Numbered from the stretch's first letter, positions 17,175 through 26,464 are shown. The stretch is DNA of 64,000 nucleotides from Prevotella intermedia ATCC 25611 = DSM 20706 (GCF_001953955.1 NZ_CP019301.1:326501-390500); one strand, 5' to 3'. Numbers and translations: made by a program. Notes: generated from the sequence alone by a model not told the origin.

Positions 17175-17693
17175 ATGATAAACTATGAGTTAAAGAAAAT
17201 AAAAGCTATCGTCTTCGATGTAGACGGCGTTCTGTCGTTAAACACGGTTGCTATGGACAGCGAGGGCGTGCCCGTAAGAACTATGAACATCAAAGACGGC
17301 TACGCCATTCAGCTTGCTGTGAAGCTCGGACTCAAGATTGCGCTGATGACAGGAGGGCGCAACGAGGAGATACGGAAGCGTTATGCTTATCTTGGTGTGC
17401 AAGATGTGTTCCTCAATTGTAAGGTAAAGCTGAACACGTGGGACACTTATCTGAAAGAAAACAACTTGCAGACGGACGAGGTTATCTATGTTGGCGACGA
17501 CATTCCCGACTACGAAATCATGCAAAGAGCGGGCTGTCCGTGCTGTCCAAAAGACGCTTGCGCCGACATCAAAGCCATTTCAACCTACATCAGCGACTGC
17601 AACGGCGGTATGGGAGTGGCACGCGACATTATCGAACAGGTGTTGCGCGCACAGGGAAAATGGCTGAAAAGTGCAAAAGCCTTTGGGTGGTAA
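17175..17693 (+). CDS. kdsC: KDO-8-phosphate phosphatase (HAD family)
   Basis: This 172-residue HAD-superfamily C0 phosphatase has the catalytic motif VFDVDGVL (Asp15, Asp17), motif II LMTGGRNEEI, the tetramer-forming insert, and motif III YVGDDIPDYE. Its length and lack of a cap domain fit KdsC, which removes phosphate from KDO-8-phosphate just before KdsB acts. It starts 36 bases after the DUF2520 gene. Confidence 0.9.
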   Translation: MINYELKKIKAIVFDVDGVLSLNTVAMDSEGVPVRTMNIKDGYAIQLAVKLGLKIALMTGGRNEEIRKRYAYLGVQDVFLNCKVKLNTWDTYLKENNLQTDEVIYVGDDIPDYEIMQRAGCPCCPKDACADIKAISTYISDCNGGMGVARDIIEQVLRAQGKWLKSAKAFGW

Positions 17694-17768
17694 GAGTGCT
17701 TTGATGGACTGCTTATAAAGGTACACCAAAGTTTTTAGGCAAGAATTGCAAATCTTTAAAACTATAAT

Positions 17769-19232
17769 ATGTATATGAAAACAGCATTGAAAAACAATTT
17801 TGAGAAAACGCTATCGGTGCTTTTGCTCATCGTAATGTGCTTGTATACTTGCCAGACCTATGCGCAAATGGTGAATATGACACCTTACGATTCGCCCGTT
17901 CCCGACAGTTTGCGCCTCGCTCCCGACGGAAGAATGACCAAAGAACAAGCTATTTACGATCTCAATGCCTTGGTTTATACCGTCAGTGAAGTACATCCGA
18001 ACATGTATGCGGTGTGCAACCAAGGCGAGTTTATGAGCCGTGTGAACGCAATAGAGCAGGAAATGCCCGACACTATTACGCGCGCCACCCTATATAAATA
18101 TGTTGCACCACTATTAGCGCTACTCGGTGATGGACACACACACGTGTTTCCACCTTACAACGACATACTTACAAAGACTGTTCTACGCTTTCCATTGCAG
18201 GTAGATGTGGACAACCAGAGTGGCAAAATAACAGCTCGCTATTCTCTATTCGGCATTCCGAAAGGGGCAGAAATAACCGAAATAAACGGTGTTTCAAGTG
18301 CCGCCATCATTGCAAACTTACTTCAATACGTGTCGGGAGAGCGCCGTTTCTTTCGCTTAATGAAACTAAAGGATTACTTTAGCGCCCTATTACAACTTTG
18401 CTATTATGCCGATAAGTATACTATCAAATATGTATGGAAGAACAATATAAAGGAAACAATACTAAAAGGAGCAACCTTCGATGAGATAAGAGCCGAGAGA
18501 AAGAAAGTCGAAAAGGCTACAGGGAAGCTACTTCAAACAAAGAAACAGGAACAGAAACATTTTGAATACCAACTCTTAGAGGGTGGTCGGGTGGCACTAA
18601 TGTCGTTCAACGACTGTACAGACCCGTCAGGAATGACAGTCTTTCTTGACTCAATGATAACCGAAATAAACGCAAAGAAGGTGCAGAACCTTATAATAGA
18701 CGTGCGCAAAAATGACGGTGGCGATTCTCGTATAGGCGATTTGATATTCGAACGCATAAGCAAAGTGCCTTTCCAACAGTTTGGAAAAGCCTTTATGCGT
18801 ATAACTCCAACAACGCAACGTTTATTAAAGAACGCTTACGGTGATAAGTTTCTCTCGCCTACTGGACTGTACTTGGAAAACGAAGACAGCCTGAATGTGC
18901 CGCTAAACGACAAGACTCGCTGCTACAACGGCAAGGTTTGGCTGTTAACAAGCAACTACACGTTCTCTTCAGCTGCTTCTTTTTCGTGGGCATTCAAATA
19001 CTTCAATATGGGCAAAGTTGTTGGTGAGGAAACCGGCGGCATGAATGTTTGCTTCGGAGATGTGCTCGAATACCGTCTGCCCATATCGCAATTGTATTGC
19101 TATATGTCGTATAAGCGGTTCTGGCAATACGGCGCTGACGAGACAGACATACACGGCACGATACCCGATGTTGCGGTTTCTGCCGACAAAGCATTGGAAA
19201 CAACGTTAGAACTGATACGAAAGGAGAAATAA
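17769..19232 (+). CDS. S41 family peptidase, exported
   Basis: This 487-residue protein has an N-terminal signal peptide (to about residue 32) and a C-terminal tail-specific protease (S41/CtpA-like) domain. NLIIDVRKNDGG is the characteristic strand, and YTFSSAASF (400-405) holds the nucleophilic serine. Upstream, LLGDGHTHVFPP matches the N-terminal helical region of this clade. A PDZ domain is short or degenerate (IPKGAEITEINGV). It is probably periplasmic or surface-exposed; the substrate is unknown. It sits between kdsC and maf. Confidence 0.8.
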   Translation: MYMKTALKNNFEKTLSVLLLIVMCLYTCQTYAQMVNMTPYDSPVPDSLRLAPDGRMTKEQAIYDLNALVYTVSEVHPNMYAVCNQGEFMSRVNAIEQEMPDTITRATLYKYVAPLLALLGDGHTHVFPPYNDILTKTVLRFPLQVDVDNQSGKITARYSLFGIPKGAEITEINGVSSAAIIANLLQYVSGERRFFRLMKLKDYFSALLQLCYYADKYTIKYVWKNNIKETILKGATFDEIRAERKKVEKATGKLLQTKKQEQKHFEYQLLEGGRVALMSFNDCTDPSGMTVFLDSMITEINAKKVQNLIIDVRKNDGGDSRIGDLIFERISKVPFQQFGKAFMRITPTTQRLLKNAYGDKFLSPTGLYLENEDSLNVPLNDKTRCYNGKVWLLTSNYTFSSAASFSWAFKYFNMGKVVGEETGGMNVCFGDVLEYRLPISQLYCYMSYKRFWQYGADETDIHGTIPDVAVSADKALETTLELIRKEK

Positions 19233-19239
19233 AACAACT

Positions 19240-19815
19240 ATGAGTTTCAAGGATTATCATATTATATTGGCGAGCAATTCGCCAAGAAGGAAAGAGCTGT
19301 TGCGTGGTCTTGACATTGCATTCGACGTGCGTGTGCAGCCCGATATTGCGGAAGACTACCCTGCCGACACTGCGCCTGCCGACGTGGCTACATACATCAG
19401 TCGCGAAAAGGCGAATGCCTACAAGGACACGATTGCAGAAAACGAACTTATTATTACCGCAGACACGGTGGTAATAGTGGGCAACGAAATTCTGGGAAAG
19501 CCCCACGACGATGCAGAAGCAAAGGAAATGCTGCACAAGATAAGCGGTCGGAAACACCAAGTGGTTACGGGCGTGTGCCTTACCACGACGGAAAAGCAAC
19601 ATTGTTTCTCGGTTTCTACCGACGTAACCTTCAAAAATCTGAAGGAAGAAGAGATAGATTACTACATAGAAACCTATCGTCCATTAGACAAGGCAGGCGC
19701 ATACGGCATTCAAGAGTGGATTGGCTACATCGGTGTAACGGCACTCGAAGGCAGCTATTTCAACGTAATGGGACTGCCCGTGCAGCGCATTTGGGAGGAA
19801 CTGAATAGATTTTAA
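19240..19815 (+). CDS. maf: Maf-like nucleoside triphosphate pyrophosphatase
   Basis: The 191-residue product has the Maf signature ILASNSPRRKELL at its N-terminus, the conserved TADTVVIVGNEILGKP block and the YGIQEWIGYIGV ending. Maf proteins hydrolyse dTTP/UTP or modified nucleotides to monophosphates and act in nucleotide-pool cleaning and septum control. It follows the S41 gene by 7 bases. Confidence 0.92.
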   Translation: MSFKDYHIILASNSPRRKELLRGLDIAFDVRVQPDIAEDYPADTAPADVATYISREKANAYKDTIAENELIITADTVVIVGNEILGKPHDDAEAKEMLHKISGRKHQVVTGVCLTTTEKQHCFSVSTDVTFKNLKEEEIDYYIETYRPLDKAGAYGIQEWIGYIGVTALEGSYFNVMGLPVQRIWEELNRF

Positions 19816-19869
19816 CAGACAGAAACAACGGTTTCAACGAAAGAAAACAATAATTTTAAAATAAGAAAA

Positions 19870-20379
19870 ATGGCTCTGATAAAATCAGCAAGAGGAAAAA
19901 GTCCACAGTGGGGAGAGCGTTGTTACTTCGCCGAAAATGCCACTTTGGCAGGTAATATAACGATGGGCAACGACTGTTCGGTATGGTTCGGTGCGGTGAT
20001 ACGTGCCGACGTAGACGCCATTGTGATGGGCAACGAGGTGAACGTGCAGGATTTGGCGTGTATTCACCAGACGGAAGGAAAGCCTGTGGTGATAGAAGAC
20101 GGTGCAAGCATTGGGCATGCAGCCGTGGTTCATGGTGCAACCATTCGCAAAAATGCCCTCATTGGCATGAATGCCACGGTGCTCGACAATGCCGAAGTGG
20201 GCGAAAACTCGGTGATAGCAGCAGGCGCAGTGGTGCTTCAAGGTACGATTATTCCGCCTAACGAGGTATGGGGCGGCGTTCCTGCCAAGCGCATAAAAGC
20301 TGCCGTGGCAGGGCAATCGCGTTTGTTTGCCGACCATTATCTGTACATTAAGAAGTGGTACGAGGAAGAAGAAAAATAG
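19870..20379 (+). CDS. gamma carbonic anhydrase family protein
   Basis: This 169-residue left-handed beta-helix protein has hexapeptide repeats (NVQDLACIHQ, ASIGHAAVVHGATI, NALIGMNATVLDNAEVGENS). The three zinc-ligand histidines lie in CIHQ, SIGHAAVVHG and nearby, and a C-terminal helix closes the trimer. Members hydrate CO2 or act as acyl-CoA-related proteins; activity cannot be told from sequence. Confidence 0.85.
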   Translation: MALIKSARGKSPQWGERCYFAENATLAGNITMGNDCSVWFGAVIRADVDAIVMGNEVNVQDLACIHQTEGKPVVIEDGASIGHAAVVHGATIRKNALIGMNATVLDNAEVGENSVIAAGAVVLQGTIIPPNEVWGGVPAKRIKAAVAGQSRLFADHYLYIKKWYEEEEK

Positions 20380-20465
20380 GAACAAAAGAGCAGTATAGAC
20401 GTATTTCACAAACCGTATCACCGCTCTTTCTTCATACTTTCGAGGCAGGAAGGCTGCAATAGAGT

Positions 20466-20651
20466 TGTAAATATTTTTCAGAAGGGTATCTATTGTGTAA
20501 CTATCTTATTATCAAGGCATTGCAAAACCTATTGTTTTGCGTTCCAAAAGCGTAGGTTTTACACGGTAAAAGCGGCTGTTTTGCATTGCAAAAGAGCCGC
20601 TTTCGCAATGCCAAAGCGCAGTTATCAATTTTTAAGAGAATTATTTTTACA
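20466..20651 (+). repeat. dispersed 186-bp-core repeat, copy 2
   Basis: It runs from TGTAAATATTTTTC to GAATTATTTTTACA. Read on the minus strand its slots are X (AGCCGC type), X and Y (CCTACG type), the commonest arrangement. It belongs to the subtype with the AACTGCG segment. It lies between convergent genes. Confidence 0.85.
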
Positions 20652-20678
20652 AAAGCAAGGTGTTTTTATAGATTTACA

Positions 20679-20709
20679 ATAGAATTTCTAGGAATTCTAG
20701 AAAAGATAG
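20679..20709. repeat. 9-bp-period CTAG array, beside copy 2
   Basis: ATAG 20679, CTAG 20688, CTAG 20697 and ATAG 20706 are spaced exactly 9 bases apart. The array starts 28 bases from the end of the 186-bp-core repeat. Confidence 0.7.
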
Positions 20710-20713
20710 AAAC

Positions 20714-20758
20714 AATAATGTAGGGGGCAAGTTCTTGGAACTTGCCCCCTACATTATT
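20714..20758. terminator. perfect 21-bp hairpin
   Basis: The bases at 20714-20734 are perfectly complementary to 20738-20758, with a 3-base loop (TTG). The stem includes five G-C pairs in a row next to TGTA. It is 20 bases downstream of pheS on the minus strand and downstream of the gamma carbonic anhydrase gene on the plus strand. It could terminate both, but there is no long T-run, and it may instead be a small palindromic repeat. Confidence 0.55.
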
Positions 20759-20778
20759 ATATAATATGTGTAATGCGC

Positions 20779-21819
20779 TTACTGTGCGCTTTCAAATTCT
20801 TTCAAGAAGCGAACATCGTTTTCTGAGAACAGACGGAGGTCGCTGACACGATATTTAAGGTTGGTAATGCGCTCCACACCCATACCGAAAGCGTAGCCAG
20901 TGTAAACCGATGAGTCGATGCCGCAGGCTTCAAGGTCGTGTGGGTCTACCATTCCGCAACCCAAAATCTCTACCCAGCCCGTGTGCTTGCAGAAGCTGCA
21001 ACCTTCGCCACCGCAGATGTTACAGCTTATATCCATCTCGGCACTTGGCTCGGTGAAGGGGAAATAGCTTGGACGCAAACGGATTTTGGTGTCTGCACCA
21101 AACATTTCGCGGGCGAAAGTAAGCAGCACTTGCTTCAGGTCGGTGAAGCTGACGTTCTTGTCTACATACAGTCCTTCCACCTGATGGAAGAAGCAGTGGG
21201 CACGTGCGCTGATGGCTTCGTTGCGGTAAACGCGTCCAGGACAGAGCACACGGATAGGTGGCTCGTGGGTAGACATATAGTGTGCCTCGTCGTTAGAAGT
21301 GTGGCTGCGCAGCAGAACGTTCTTCGTAACGTCCATTGTGCTTGAGCGTTCAATGAAGAAAGTGTCTTGCATATCGCGTGCAGGGTGGTCGGCGGCGAAG
21401 TTCAGCATCGTAAACACGTGCTGGTCGTCGTCGATTTCTGGTCCCTGATACAAGGTAAAGCCCATTCGTGCAAAAATGTCGATGATTTCTTTCTTCACCA
21501 ATGTCAGCGGGTGGCGTGTACCAAGCTCGATAGGATAAGCTGTTCGGGTAAGGTCAATATCGCCGCTTTGCGCTTCGCTTGTTTCCAACTGTTCGCGCAA
21601 ATCGTTAATCTTGCCTTGTGCAAGCTGCTTCAGCTCGTTTATTTTCATACCCACCACTTTCTTCTGGTCGGCGGCTACGTTGCGGAACTCGCTCATCAAG
21701 GCGTTTATTTCGCCCTTTTTACTGAGATATTTCAATCGAAGCTGCTCAACCTCTTCGGCGTTTTTAGCCGATACGGCACTCACTTCCTTTAAAAGTTCTT
21801 CTATCTTTTCGAGAATCAT
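20779..21819 (-). CDS. pheS: phenylalanine--tRNA ligase alpha subunit
   Basis: This 346-residue class II synthetase subunit has an N-terminal coiled-coil region. The catalytic motifs are HPLTLVKKEI, motif 2 VYRNEAISARAHCFFHQVEGL, and the C-terminal GCGMVDPHDLEACG and FGMGVERI (motif 3). With PheT it charges tRNA-Phe. The length is normal. A -7 element TACCTTTG (21844-21837) lies just upstream. Confidence 0.96.
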   Translation of the reverse strand: MILEKIEELLKEVSAVSAKNAEEVEQLRLKYLSKKGEINALMSEFRNVAADQKKVVGMKINELKQLAQGKINDLREQLETSEAQSGDIDLTRTAYPIELGTRHPLTLVKKEIIDIFARMGFTLYQGPEIDDDQHVFTMLNFAADHPARDMQDTFFIERSSTMDVTKNVLLRSHTSNDEAHYMSTHEPPIRVLCPGRVYRNEAISARAHCFFHQVEGLYVDKNVSFTDLKQVLLTFAREMFGADTKIRLRPSYFPFTEPSAEMDISCNICGGEGCSFCKHTGWVEILGCGMVDPHDLEACGIDSSVYTGYAFGMGVERITNLKYRVSDLRLFSENDVRFLKEFESAQ

Positions 21820-21836
21820 AATTCCTAATTTTAGTG

Positions 21837-21844
21837 CAAAGGTA
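21837..21844 (-). promoter_or_regulatory. -7 element of the pheS promoter
   Basis: TACCTTTG read on the minus strand matches the Bacteroidota TAnnTTTG box. It lies 18 bases upstream of the pheS ATG, predicting a very short 5' leader. Confidence 0.5.
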
Positions 21845-21943
21845 CAATATATAATTTGAACAGGGAAGTACAGACAAAGAAAATTATTGCGTTTACAACA
21901 TTATTATAAAATAAAATTTGTGTTATTATAAAATAAAAGTAGT

Positions 21944-21951
21944 ACTTTTGC
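21944..21951 (+). promoter_or_regulatory. -7 element of the DUF4348 lipoprotein promoter
   Basis: TACTTTTG matches TAnnTTTG, with a TTTG 22 bases upstream (21918-21921), slightly wider than the usual spacing. The gene starts 31 bases after the box. Confidence 0.45.
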
Positions 21952-21982
21952 ATCAAAATTTGAGAACTATATTTATTAGAAT

Positions 21983-22837
21983 ATGAGAAAAGCAATCTTA
22001 TTCGTTGTAGTGGTGTGTGCCGCAATGGTATGCTTCACAACAAGCTGTAACAACAAGAAAGTAGAGCCAGCTGATTCTACCAAAACCGACTCGACAACCG
22101 TTGCGGATACAACCGAAGCGGAGGATTCGGCAACAGAAATCATTGCAGAAACGCCGATGCCAAAGGATGCCGACCAACTTTTCGACGATTTCTTCTTCAA
22201 CTTCATTGCCAACAAGAAGCTGCAACGCAATCGCATTAAGTTCCCATTGCCAGTGGAAACCAACGGAGAAGTTACGAAACAGATAGCCCACGACCAGTGG
22301 AAAATGGAGCGTTTCTTCCGTCCGCAAGGATATTACACGCTGATTTTCGACAATGAAAAGCAAGCCGATTTAGCCAAATCGACCAAGCTCGACACGGTGA
22401 TAGTGGAAAAAATCAACTTGAAACAGGGTCTTGTTGAGCAATATTGCTTCGACCATCAGGACGGTCGCTGGGAGATGAACAAGATTAAGAACATCGGTTT
22501 TTCGCAAAACCACAATGCTTCTTTCTTGAAATTCCTGCAGAAATTCCTCGCTAACGACGGCCGCGGAAGCATAAAAGAACCACTGTCTTACTACGGTCCA
22601 GACCCTAATGGTGAAGAAACGAGCAAGGTGAACACCACTATTCCTGCATCGGAATGGAGCACATTCCTTCCAGAAGTGCCTGGAAATATTATCTACAACA
22701 TTCTTTACGGACAGAAATACGATAAGAGCAAGAAGAAGATTCTTGTATTCCGAGGACTCTCTAACGGTGTTGAAACCCAACTTGAGTTCAGACAAAGGGG
22801 CAACGATTGGCGTTTAGAGAGAGTTGTAGCCTACTAA
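21983..22837 (+). CDS. DUF4348-type lipoprotein
   Basis: This 284-residue protein has a signal peptide and lipobox (FTTSC, Cys22). A Thr/Ser/Asp-rich linker of about 35 residues leads to a globular domain (DQLFDDFFFNFI ... WEMNKIKNIGF ... WRLERVVAY) that I place in DUF4348. It is found only in Bacteroidota and has no known function. The linker suggests it stands off from the membrane. Confidence 0.75.
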   Translation: MRKAILFVVVVCAAMVCFTTSCNNKKVEPADSTKTDSTTVADTTEAEDSATEIIAETPMPKDADQLFDDFFFNFIANKKLQRNRIKFPLPVETNGEVTKQIAHDQWKMERFFRPQGYYTLIFDNEKQADLAKSTKLDTVIVEKINLKQGLVEQYCFDHQDGRWEMNKIKNIGFSQNHNASFLKFLQKFLANDGRGSIKEPLSYYGPDPNGEETSKVNTTIPASEWSTFLPEVPGNIIYNILYGQKYDKSKKKILVFRGLSNGVETQLEFRQRGNDWRLERVVAY

Positions 22838-22868
22838 GCAAGGGTGTAACTTTGCAGTAAAAGGAAGA

Positions 22869-23894
22869 ATGAAGCACGAGGGAAAGAGAATGACAGACGA
22901 GAAAGACTACAGCCTGCTTAGGCACAACACGTTCGGAATTGATGCGAAATGCAAGCGATTCATAGAATATAATACGGTGGAAGAGGCGCAACAGGTGGCA
23001 CAGATGCTTACCGAATCCGACCGTCCGCTGCTTATTCTCGGTGGAGGCAGCAACCTATTGCTGACTGCCGACTACGACGGAACGGTGTTGCATTCGGGCA
23101 TTCGCTTTCTCGAACAAATCGACGAATGCCACGTTCGCTGTGGCTCGGGCTACGTTTGGGACGATGTGGTGGCTTATTGCGTAGCAAACGGACTGTACGG
23201 AGCCGAGAACTTGTCGATTATACCGGGCGAAGTGGGTGCCAGTGCTGTGCAAAATATTGGTGCTTACGGCGTGGAAGTAAAAGATTTGATAGTGTCTGTG
23301 GAGGCTGTAGAGTTAGAAACAGGGCGCATACGCCACTTCACGAACGACGAATGTGAATATAGCTACCGCCAAAGCAAGTTCAAGCACGCATGGCGCGACC
23401 GCTTTCTCATCACCGCCGTTACCTATAAATTGTCTACTACCTATGCGCCCAAGTTGGACTACGGCAACATTCGTGCTGCCTTGGCTGCAAAAGCAATCGA
23501 CTTTCCCACGGCAACGGAACTCCGAGAAGTTATTACCGAAATACGAAATGCGAAGTTACCCGACCCAAAAGTATTAGGCAATGCAGGCAGTTTCTTTATG
23601 AATCCAGTGGTTCCGACGCAGAAATACAACGAATTGGCACAGCAATACGAAGGTATGCCCCACTATACCATCGACAGCGAGCACGAGAAAATACCTGCAG
23701 GTTGGCTGATTGAGCAATGCGGTTGGAAAGGAAAAGCAATGGGCAGAGCTGCCGTACACGACAAGCAAGCATTGGTATTGGTGAATCGTGGCGGCGCAAC
23801 AGGCAGCGAGGTGGTGCGCCTTTGCGAAACCATTCAGCACGACGTGATGCAGAAGTTCGGCATCGAAATCAACCCAGAAGTGAACATACGCTAA
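22869..23894 (+). CDS. murB: UDP-N-acetylenolpyruvoylglucosamine reductase
   Basis: This 341-residue FAD enzyme reduces UDP-GlcNAc-enolpyruvate to UDP-MurNAc in peptidoglycan synthesis. It shows LRHNTFGID, the FAD-binding LILGGGSNLL and SIIPGEVGASAVQNIGAYG, and NAGSFFMNPVV with the catalytic serine. GLY and C-terminal features match the type I (E. coli-like) form. A second ATG at 22890 (MTDEKDYSLL), also with a purine-rich site, may be the true start. Confidence 0.95.
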   Translation: MKHEGKRMTDEKDYSLLRHNTFGIDAKCKRFIEYNTVEEAQQVAQMLTESDRPLLILGGGSNLLLTADYDGTVLHSGIRFLEQIDECHVRCGSGYVWDDVVAYCVANGLYGAENLSIIPGEVGASAVQNIGAYGVEVKDLIVSVEAVELETGRIRHFTNDECEYSYRQSKFKHAWRDRFLITAVTYKLSTTYAPKLDYGNIRAALAAKAIDFPTATELREVITEIRNAKLPDPKVLGNAGSFFMNPVVPTQKYNELAQQYEGMPHYTIDSEHEKIPAGWLIEQCGWKGKAMGRAAVHDKQALVLVNRGGATGSEVVRLCETIQHDVMQKFGIEINPEVNIR

Positions 23895-23903
23895 ACAGAA
23901 ACG

Positions 23904-24665
23904 ATGAAACTACGTTTTTTAGGCACAGGAACTTCCAACGGAGTACCCGTCATTGGTTGCAGCTGCAAGGTGTGTAAAAGCAGCAATACAAAAGACAAAC
24001 GACTGCGCACATCGGCTTTACTCGAAACCGAAACTACACGCATACTCATCGACTGCGGTCCCGACTTCCGCCAACAGATGCTTCCCCTACCCTATAAAAA
24101 GATTGACGGCATCTTGGCAACGCATATCCACTACGACCATGTAGGCGGACTCGACGACTTGCGACCCTTCAGTTGGCTTGCCGACATAGACATTTTTGCC
24201 AACGAGGACACCTGCGAAGGACTGCGCCACAACTTTCCTTACTGTTTCAAAGAGCAACTCTACCCTGGCGTACCCAAGCTAAATCTGCACGCAATCGCCC
24301 CTCACAAGGCATTTCCGATAGGCGATTGCACTGTTGTACCCATCGAAGTGATGCACGGAAACCTGCCTATCTTGGGCTATCGCATAGGAAACTTCGCCTA
24401 CATCACCGATATGAAGACCATCAACGCTGCCGAACTGCCTTATCTCGAAGGTGTTGAAACCCTCGTCGTGAATGCCTTACGCTGGCAGCGCGAGCACCAT
24501 TCGCATCAGCTTATTGCCGATGCTATCGCCTTCAGCCGTACCATCAACGCCAAACGTACCTATCTAACCCACCTCACACACGAAATAGGACTGCACGAAG
24601 TAGCGCAGCAAAACCTTCCCCACAATGTATTCTTTGCCTACGACGGTTTGGAAATAGAAGTGTAA
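23904..24665 (+). CDS. MBL-fold metallo-hydrolase (PhnP-like)
   Basis: The 253-residue product has GTGTSNGVPVIGCSCKVC near the N-terminus, a PhnP-like zinc-site loop, and the metal motif THIHYDHVGGLD (His74, His76, Asp78, His79). Further histidines lie in EVMHGN and THLTHEIG. It is likely a cyclic phosphodiesterase or related hydrolase; the substrate is unknown. It starts 9 bases after murB. Confidence 0.85.
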   Translation: MKLRFLGTGTSNGVPVIGCSCKVCKSSNTKDKRLRTSALLETETTRILIDCGPDFRQQMLPLPYKKIDGILATHIHYDHVGGLDDLRPFSWLADIDIFANEDTCEGLRHNFPYCFKEQLYPGVPKLNLHAIAPHKAFPIGDCTVVPIEVMHGNLPILGYRIGNFAYITDMKTINAAELPYLEGVETLVVNALRWQREHHSHQLIADAIAFSRTINAKRTYLTHLTHEIGLHEVAQQNLPHNVFFAYDGLEIEV

Positions 24666-24743
24666 GAAAGCATAAATAAAAGTATTGGAAAGGATAGGTT
24701 GCGTGGAAGCAGGGCTTGCGGTGCGCCTTATTTTCCATAGTTT

Positions 24744-24792
24744 CTAGTTTTTCTAGAGTTCCTAGAAACCCTAGAGCCCCTAGCAATTCTAG
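24744..24792. repeat. 9-bp-period CTAG array, six units
   Basis: CTAG occurs at 24744, 24753, 24762, 24771, 24780 and 24789, exactly 9 bases apart, with variable bases between. It is the longest such array in the window and the only one not beside a 186-bp-core repeat. It lies between the MBL gene and the TetR promoter. Confidence 0.8.
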
Positions 24793-24844
24793 AATATTTA
24801 TAAACTATCAGAATCCTAAAAAGTAAGTATTTTTGTTGAATTAC

Positions 24845-24875
24845 TTGTGAGATTAGTTTTTTTTCTCTACATTTG
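24845..24875 (+). promoter_or_regulatory. promoter of the TetR-type regulator
   Basis: TTG at 24845-24847 and TACATTTG at 24868-24875 are separated by 20 bases, matching the Bacteroidota promoter. The gene starts about 80 bases further on. Confidence 0.5.
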
Positions 24876-24955
24876 CACATAATAATAACATTGTGCAATA
24901 GCAGAAAGCGTGAGTCTTTTATCACACTAAAAAGAAAATTAGGAGGGAAGAAAAA

Positions 24956-25576
24956 ATGTCTATTTCCAAGACAAGACAGATGTTCGTAGACGTGGCAAGG
25001 CAGATTTTTGCCAAGAAAGGCATTGCCAACACAACAATGAACGATATTGCGGAAGCCTCAGGGAAGGGGCGCCGCACGCTATACACCTACTTTAAAAGCA
25101 AGGACGACGTTTATTACGCTGTTATAGAAGCCGAGTTGGAACGCTTGTCGGACAAGTTGGACGAGGTGGCATCGAAGCGAATACCGCCCCACGACAAGAT
25201 TATCGAACTCATCTACACCCACCTGAGTATGATAAAAGAAACCGTAATGAGAAACGGAAACCTCAGAGCTGAGTTCTTCCGCAATATCTGGATGGTGGAG
25301 CGTGTACGCAAAAACTTTGATGAAGACGAAATAGAACTCTTTAGAAAGGTATATACAGAGGCGAAAACCGATGGCGATTTTGACATCGACAACGTAGATT
25401 TGGTTGCCGACATCACCCACTATTGTATCAAAGGACTCGAAGTTCCCTTTATCTATGGTCGCCTTGGACACGGTCTGACCGAAGAAAGCAGCCGCCCACT
25501 CGTTGCAAAAGTGGTGTACGGAGCGTTGGGCAACAAGATAGGAAAGGGCAAAACCGACGACAATAATTATAAATAA
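24956..25576 (+). CDS. TetR/AcrR family transcriptional regulator
   Basis: This 206-residue protein has the N-terminal TetR DNA-binding domain (VARQIFAKKGIANTTMNDIA, then KGRRTLYTYFKSKDDVYYAV) and a helical ligand-binding C-terminal domain. It lies 76 bases upstream of fabG on the same strand, and a role in controlling fatty-acid synthesis is plausible but not shown. Confidence 0.88.
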   Translation: MSISKTRQMFVDVARQIFAKKGIANTTMNDIAEASGKGRRTLYTYFKSKDDVYYAVIEAELERLSDKLDEVASKRIPPHDKIIELIYTHLSMIKETVMRNGNLRAEFFRNIWMVERVRKNFDEDEIELFRKVYTEAKTDGDFDIDNVDLVADITHYCIKGLEVPFIYGRLGHGLTEESSRPLVAKVVYGALGNKIGKGKTDDNNYK

Positions 25577-25652
25577 GGTGTACGTATCTTATCAGGAACG
25601 AGCTATAAACATATCAAGAAATAGATATTAACAACATAAACACAAACAGAAA

Positions 25653-26399
25653 ATGGGATTATTAACAGGTAAGACAGCCCTCATCACAGGTGCTGCACGT
25701 GGAATAGGTAAGGCAATCGCCATTAAGTTCGCAAGCGAAGGTGCAAACATCGCATTCACCGACCTCGTTATCGACGAGAACGGAAAGGCTACCGAAGCTG
25801 AAATTTCAGCACTCGGCGTAAAGTGTAAAGGCTATGCAAGCAACGCAGCCGACTTTGCTCAGTCTGAAGAAGTGGTGAAGCAAGTGAAGGAAGAGTTCGG
25901 CAGTATCGACGTACTTGTAAACAACGCAGGTATCACAAAGGACGGTTTGATGCTCCGTATGACCGAAGCACAGTGGGACGCAGTTATCGCTGTGAACCTA
26001 AAGAGTGCGTTCAACTTCATTCACGCTTGTATTCCAGTTATGTTGCGCCAACGTGGAGGCAGCATTATCAACATGGCAAGCGTGGTAGGTGTGCACGGCA
26101 ATGCTGGTCAAGCTAACTATGCAGCATCTAAGGCGGGTATGATTGCCCTTGCAAAGAGTGTTGCACAGGAAATGGGACCAAAGGGTTTGCGTGCCAACGC
26201 TATTGCTCCGGGCTTCATTGAAACCGCTATGACACAGCAACTCTCTGACGACATTCGAAAAGAATGGGCTTCTAAGATTCCATTGCGCCGTGGTGGAACT
26301 ACCGAAGACGTTGCAAACACAGCCCTCTACCTTGCTTCTGACCTTTCAAGCTACGTGTCTGGACAGGTCATTCAGGTTGATGGCGGTATGAATATGTAA
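25653..26399 (+). CDS. fabG: 3-oxoacyl-ACP reductase
   Basis: This 248-residue SDR enzyme has the cofactor motif TGAARGIG (12-19), NNAG (90-93), and the catalytic Ser143, Tyr156 and Lys160 (NYAASKAG). The PGFIETAMT and C-terminal QVIQVDGGMNM stretches are characteristic of FabG. It reduces 3-oxoacyl-ACP with NADPH in fatty-acid elongation. Confidence 0.93.
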   Translation: MGLLTGKTALITGAARGIGKAIAIKFASEGANIAFTDLVIDENGKATEAEISALGVKCKGYASNAADFAQSEEVVKQVKEEFGSIDVLVNNAGITKDGLMLRMTEAQWDAVIAVNLKSAFNFIHACIPVMLRQRGGSIINMASVVGVHGNAGQANYAASKAGMIALAKSVAQEMGPKGLRANAIAPGFIETAMTQQLSDDIRKEWASKIPLRRGGTTEDVANTALYLASDLSSYVSGQVIQVDGGMNM

Positions 26400-26464
26400 A
26401 ACTCCTTTCGACTCTTCTATCCCCCTTGCCTTCATCGGTGAGGGGTGATAGACTTTTAAAAACT

